From contig JACQDG010000192.1 of assembly GCA_016201185.1 (NCBI GenBank), positions 1-7,384 on the forward strand: a stretch of 7,384 nt of DNA. The letters run 5' to 3'. The DNA comes from Acidobacteriota bacterium. GTDB lineage: Bacteria > Acidobacteriota > Terriglobia > Bryobacterales > JACQDG01. The first letter of the stretch is position 1, and every line of letters begins with the position of its first letter. The notes under the pieces were generated by a model. It made no database searches, had not been told where the DNA came from, and worked only from the letters and a program-made list of their open reading frames with translations. Shown in pieces: positions 5,868 through 7,384 of this stretch. Position numbers and translations under genes: made by a program.

Positions 5868-5886
5868 CATGTTATCGAGAGTCCAT

Positions 5887-6093
5887 ATGGAAACAGTTAC
5901 AGTTTCGTCCAAGTACCAGGTGGTGATTCCGCGTTCAGTACGCCGGTCCCTGGGCATTCAGCCCGGCCAGAGGTTTCAGGTCCTGCTGTATGCAAACCAC
6001 ATCGAGTTCATTCCGGTCCGCCGCATGAGCCAAATGCGGGGATTCCTAAAAGGTATTAACACGACCGTTGACCGCGACAGGGATCGCGTATGA
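5887..6093 (+). CDS. vapB: AbrB/MazE-like (SpoVT-AbrB fold) antitoxin, VapB type
   Basis: A 68-residue protein starting at ATG 5887, chosen because GAGAG lies 5 bases upstream and the swapped-hairpin AbrB domain begins at once. An ATG 18 bases upstream is in frame but lacks this spacing. Residues 3-30 carry the AbrB DNA-binding signature (TVSSKYQVVIPRSVRR, then LGIQPGQRF). The C-terminal part (MRGFLKGINTTVDRDRDRV, 50-68) is the segment that usually wraps around and blocks the PIN toxin, with the GFLKG motif I recall from related antitoxins. It neutralises the following toxin and probably represses its own promoter. Its stop overlaps the toxin start in ATGA, so the two are translationally coupled. 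Confidence 0.9.
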   Translation: METVTVSSKYQVVIPRSVRRSLGIQPGQRFQVLLYANHIEFIPVRRMSQMRGFLKGINTTVDRDRDRV

Positions 6094-6464
6094 ACCTTGT
6101 CGACTCTTCCGGCTGGCTGGAATACTTTGCCAACGGCCGAAATGCGGGTTTCTTCGCCCCAGCCCTGGAGGACGTGGGGCGTCTCATCGTGCCGTCCATC
6201 AGTATCCTGGAGGTTTTTAAGCGGGTCCTTCAGCAGCGCGGCGAGAGAGAGGCCCTGCAGGCAGCGGCCATGATGCGGGTCGCCCAAGTGGTGGATCTGG
6301 ACGCTACTCTCGCCCTTCTTGCGGCCAGACTCAGTTTTGATCTCAAGCTGCCGCTGGCGGATAGCGTGATTCTAGCCACGGCTCGCGCTCACGGCGCAAC
6401 AGTATGGACCCAGGATCGGGATTTCAAGGGCCTCGCTGGCGTGAAGTACGTGACCAAGAAGTAG
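6090..6464 (+). CDS. vapC: PIN-domain ribonuclease toxin, VapC type
   Basis: A 124-residue protein, within the normal VapC size. PIN toxins cleave RNA (tRNA or rRNA in studied cases) using Mg2+ held by four acidic residues. All are present: Asp5 (NLVDSSGWLEYF), Glu41 (SILEVFK), Asp91 (LPLADSVILATAR) and Asp109/Asp111 (TQDRDF). The toxin therefore looks catalytically intact. It overlaps the antitoxin gene by 4 bases (ATGA) and has no separate ribosome binding site of note, which fits coupled translation. Its stop lies 3 bases from the stop of the convergent Sir2 gene. The RNA target cannot be read from sequence. Confidence 0.93.
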   Translation: MNLVDSSGWLEYFANGRNAGFFAPALEDVGRLIVPSISILEVFKRVLQQRGEREALQAAAMMRVAQVVDLDATLALLAARLSFDLKLPLADSVILATARAHGATVWTQDRDFKGLAGVKYVTKK

Positions 6465-6467
6465 CAG

Positions 6468-7223
6468 TTATCTCCCGCCAGCCGGCGCCCCCGCCAGCGC
6501 CGGCAACACCTTGCCGATCTCGTCGCGCAGCACCAGGTCCGCCGTTTCATCGAGCGGTGTAGGCGTGCGATTGACGATGATGAGCCGCGCGCCCGCTTGC
6601 TTGGCGAGGACCGGCAGCAAGGCCGCCGGATGCACCACTAACGACGAACCGACGGCAAGAAACACCTCGCATCTTTGGGAAAGCTCCGAGGCCCGGCGCA
6701 GCTCGTGCTCCGGCATGGCCTGGCCGAAGGAGACAGTGGCTGGCTTGAGCAAGCCGCCGCATTTCTCGCATTCCGGGGCCAGGTCGCCGGCTGCGATGCG
6801 GCGAATCGCTTCGTCCGTGGGAATGCGGTGGCGGCAGGAGAGGCAGACCGCTTCGGCCGTGGTGCCGTGCAGCTCGATCACCAGTTTCGGGCTCTGGCCG
6901 GCCCGCTGGTGCAGGCCGTCGATGTTCTGCGTGATCAGAGCGCGGAGCTTGCCCCGCCGCTCCAGGTCGATAAACGCCAGGTGCCCGGCGTTGGGTTGAG
7001 CGTCGCGCATGGCCGGCCAGCTTTCGACCTTCTGCCGCCAGTATTCGATCCGGCTGGCGCGGCTGGAGACGAACTCATCAAACTCGATCATCCGGTTCCG
7101 AGCCCACACCCCGTTCGGGCTGCGGAAATCGGGGACGCCCGATTCGGTCGAGATGCCCGCTCCAGTAAAGCCCACGATGTTATCGGAGGCGGCGATCCAG
7201 CCCTGGGCCTGGCGAAGAGTCAT
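6468..7223 (-). CDS. Sir2-family NAD-dependent protein deacylase (sirtuin)
   Basis: A complete 251-residue bacterial sirtuin. The family removes acyl groups from lysines using NAD+, giving nicotinamide and O-acyl-ADP-ribose, in the cytoplasm. Motifs in order are GFTGAGIS (18-25), GVPDFRS (29-35), the NAD-site TQNIDGLH (98-105), the catalytic His119 in ELHG, four zinc cysteines (Cys127, Cys130, Cys152, Cys155), SFGQAMP (165-171), GSSLVVHPA (192-200) and IIVNRTPTP (215-223). Both the Rossmann and zinc domains are complete, and the length is normal. An Ala/Tyr/Arg pattern for desuccinylases is not clear, so acyl preference is open. The start has only a weak ribosome binding site and lies 6 bases after the stop of the preceding peptidase gene, which suggests coupling. 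No partner domain indicating a defence-type Sir2 is fused or adjacent. Confidence 0.94.
   Translation of the reverse strand: MTLRQAQGWIAASDNIVGFTGAGISTESGVPDFRSPNGVWARNRMIEFDEFVSSRASRIEYWRQKVESWPAMRDAQPNAGHLAFIDLERRGKLRALITQNIDGLHQRAGQSPKLVIELHGTTAEAVCLSCRHRIPTDEAIRRIAAGDLAPECEKCGGLLKPATVSFGQAMPEHELRRASELSQRCEVFLAVGSSLVVHPAALLPVLAKQAGARLIIVNRTPTPLDETADLVLRDEIGKVLPALAGAPAGGR
6481..6504. other. Perfect GC-rich inverted repeat at the convergent vapC/sir2 ends
   Basis: GCCGGCGC (6481-6488) and GCGCCGGC (6497-6504) form a perfect 8-bp stem with an 8-base loop. It lies within the last codons of the Sir2 gene (the Ala/Gly/Pro-rich tail), 17 bases past the toxin stop. It could slow transcription from either side, but neither strand has a T-run after the stem, so it is not a standard intrinsic terminator. 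Confidence 0.4.
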
Positions 7224-7229
7224 TCTGCA

Positions 7230-7384
7230 TCACATTCCGGCGTATTCTAGCGAGTTGAACAGCAGCTTGAAAGTGCCGTGGGGCTGGGCGCGGTGTTGGA
7301 CGCGGAAGCCGAGCAGGATCACCCGGCCCTTGCCATAGCTGACCTCGGCGGCGGCGATGCGGTCGTCGAGATAAGACTCACCCA
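7230..7384 (-). CDS. C-terminal end of a probable M14-type secreted peptidase (partial)
   Basis: An open frame enters from the right edge and ends at TGA 7232-7230, giving the last 50 residues of a protein. The segment GKGRVILLGFRVQHRAQPHG (positions 17-36 of the fragment), then TFKLLFNSLEY, resembles the C-terminal end I recall from large secreted M14 zinc-carboxypeptidase-like proteins of Acidobacteriota. In those a glutamine-amidotransferase-like domain ends in a similar 'GFR.Q.RAQ..GTFKLLFN' sequence. No catalytic residues are in the window, so the name rests on this tail alone. The Sir2 gene begins 6 bases after the stop, so the two are probably co-transcribed. Confidence 0.6.
   Translation of the reverse strand, partial: GESYLDDRIAAAEVSYGKGRVILLGFRVQHRAQPHGTFKLLFNSLEYAGM

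Noticed and set aside
6468..7223. Sir2 as part of an anti-phage defence system next to the toxin-antitoxin pair
   Set aside because: The protein is an ordinary zinc-containing bacterial sirtuin with no fused or neighbouring defence domain. The toxin-antitoxin genes are on the opposite strand with a separate promoter.
6675..7250. Plus-strand open frame opposite the sirtuin
   Set aside because: It is antisense to a sirtuin with every motif intact and has no features of its own.

Overview
This 7.4 kb window is GC-rich bacterial chromosome, densely packed with genes. It probably comes from an Acidobacteriota genome of the Solibacter/Bryobacter type. I infer this from recalled family resemblance, not from a search. 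The pointers are a glycine-rich secreted protein with a characteristic C-terminal module (YWLLAFQD...LHYVSRQG...LNRERGVEFRLP), a Tat-exported enolase-superfamily sugar-acid dehydratase, secreted propeller (S9-type) and M14-like peptidases, and an AbrB/PIN toxin-antitoxin pair.

Left block (1-3446, minus strand). Five genes run right to left, probably as one transcription unit, with gaps of 52, 45, 7 and 71 bases: a YtxH-domain small membrane protein, a DUF948-like membrane-anchored coiled-coil protein, a Gfo/Idh/MocA oxidoreductase, a PHP-fold phosphatase of the CpsB/YwqE type, and the N-terminal part of a secreted beta-propeller protein, probably an S9 prolyl-oligopeptidase-family enzyme, cut by the window edge. 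The first two resemble the stress-related ytxG/ytxH pair of Bacillus. The oxidoreductase and the PHP enzyme are separated by only 7 bases and are probably translationally linked.

Middle block (3447-5757). A 138-base divergent intergenic region carries a good sigma-70-type promoter and a short inverted repeat. It drives a plus-strand gene for an exported protein with Gly/Arg/Tyr repeats. This gene converges, with a 19-base gap, on a minus-strand gene for a Tat-exported mandelate racemase/muconate lactonizing enzyme family protein of the mannonate dehydratase (ManD/RspA) type. Its metal ligands are intact, but a usually conserved active-site His appears to be Gln.

Right block (5758-7384). A 129-base divergent intergenic region has a consensus -35 and a palindrome in front of a vapBC-like operon (AbrB-type antitoxin, then PIN toxin, overlapping by ATGA). 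The toxin converges, 3 bases apart, on a complete Sir2-family NAD-dependent deacylase on the minus strand. Six bases upstream of the Sir2 gene lies the C-terminal end of a probable M14-type secreted peptidase, which runs off the right edge.

All genes look intact, apart from the two cut by the window edges. I see no rRNA, tRNA, CRISPR array or insertion sequence. I do not see a clearly new multi-gene system. The best candidates for closer study are the exported ManD-like enzyme with its altered active site, the repeat protein with its conserved C-terminal module, and the CpsB-like phosphatase outside any capsule cluster.
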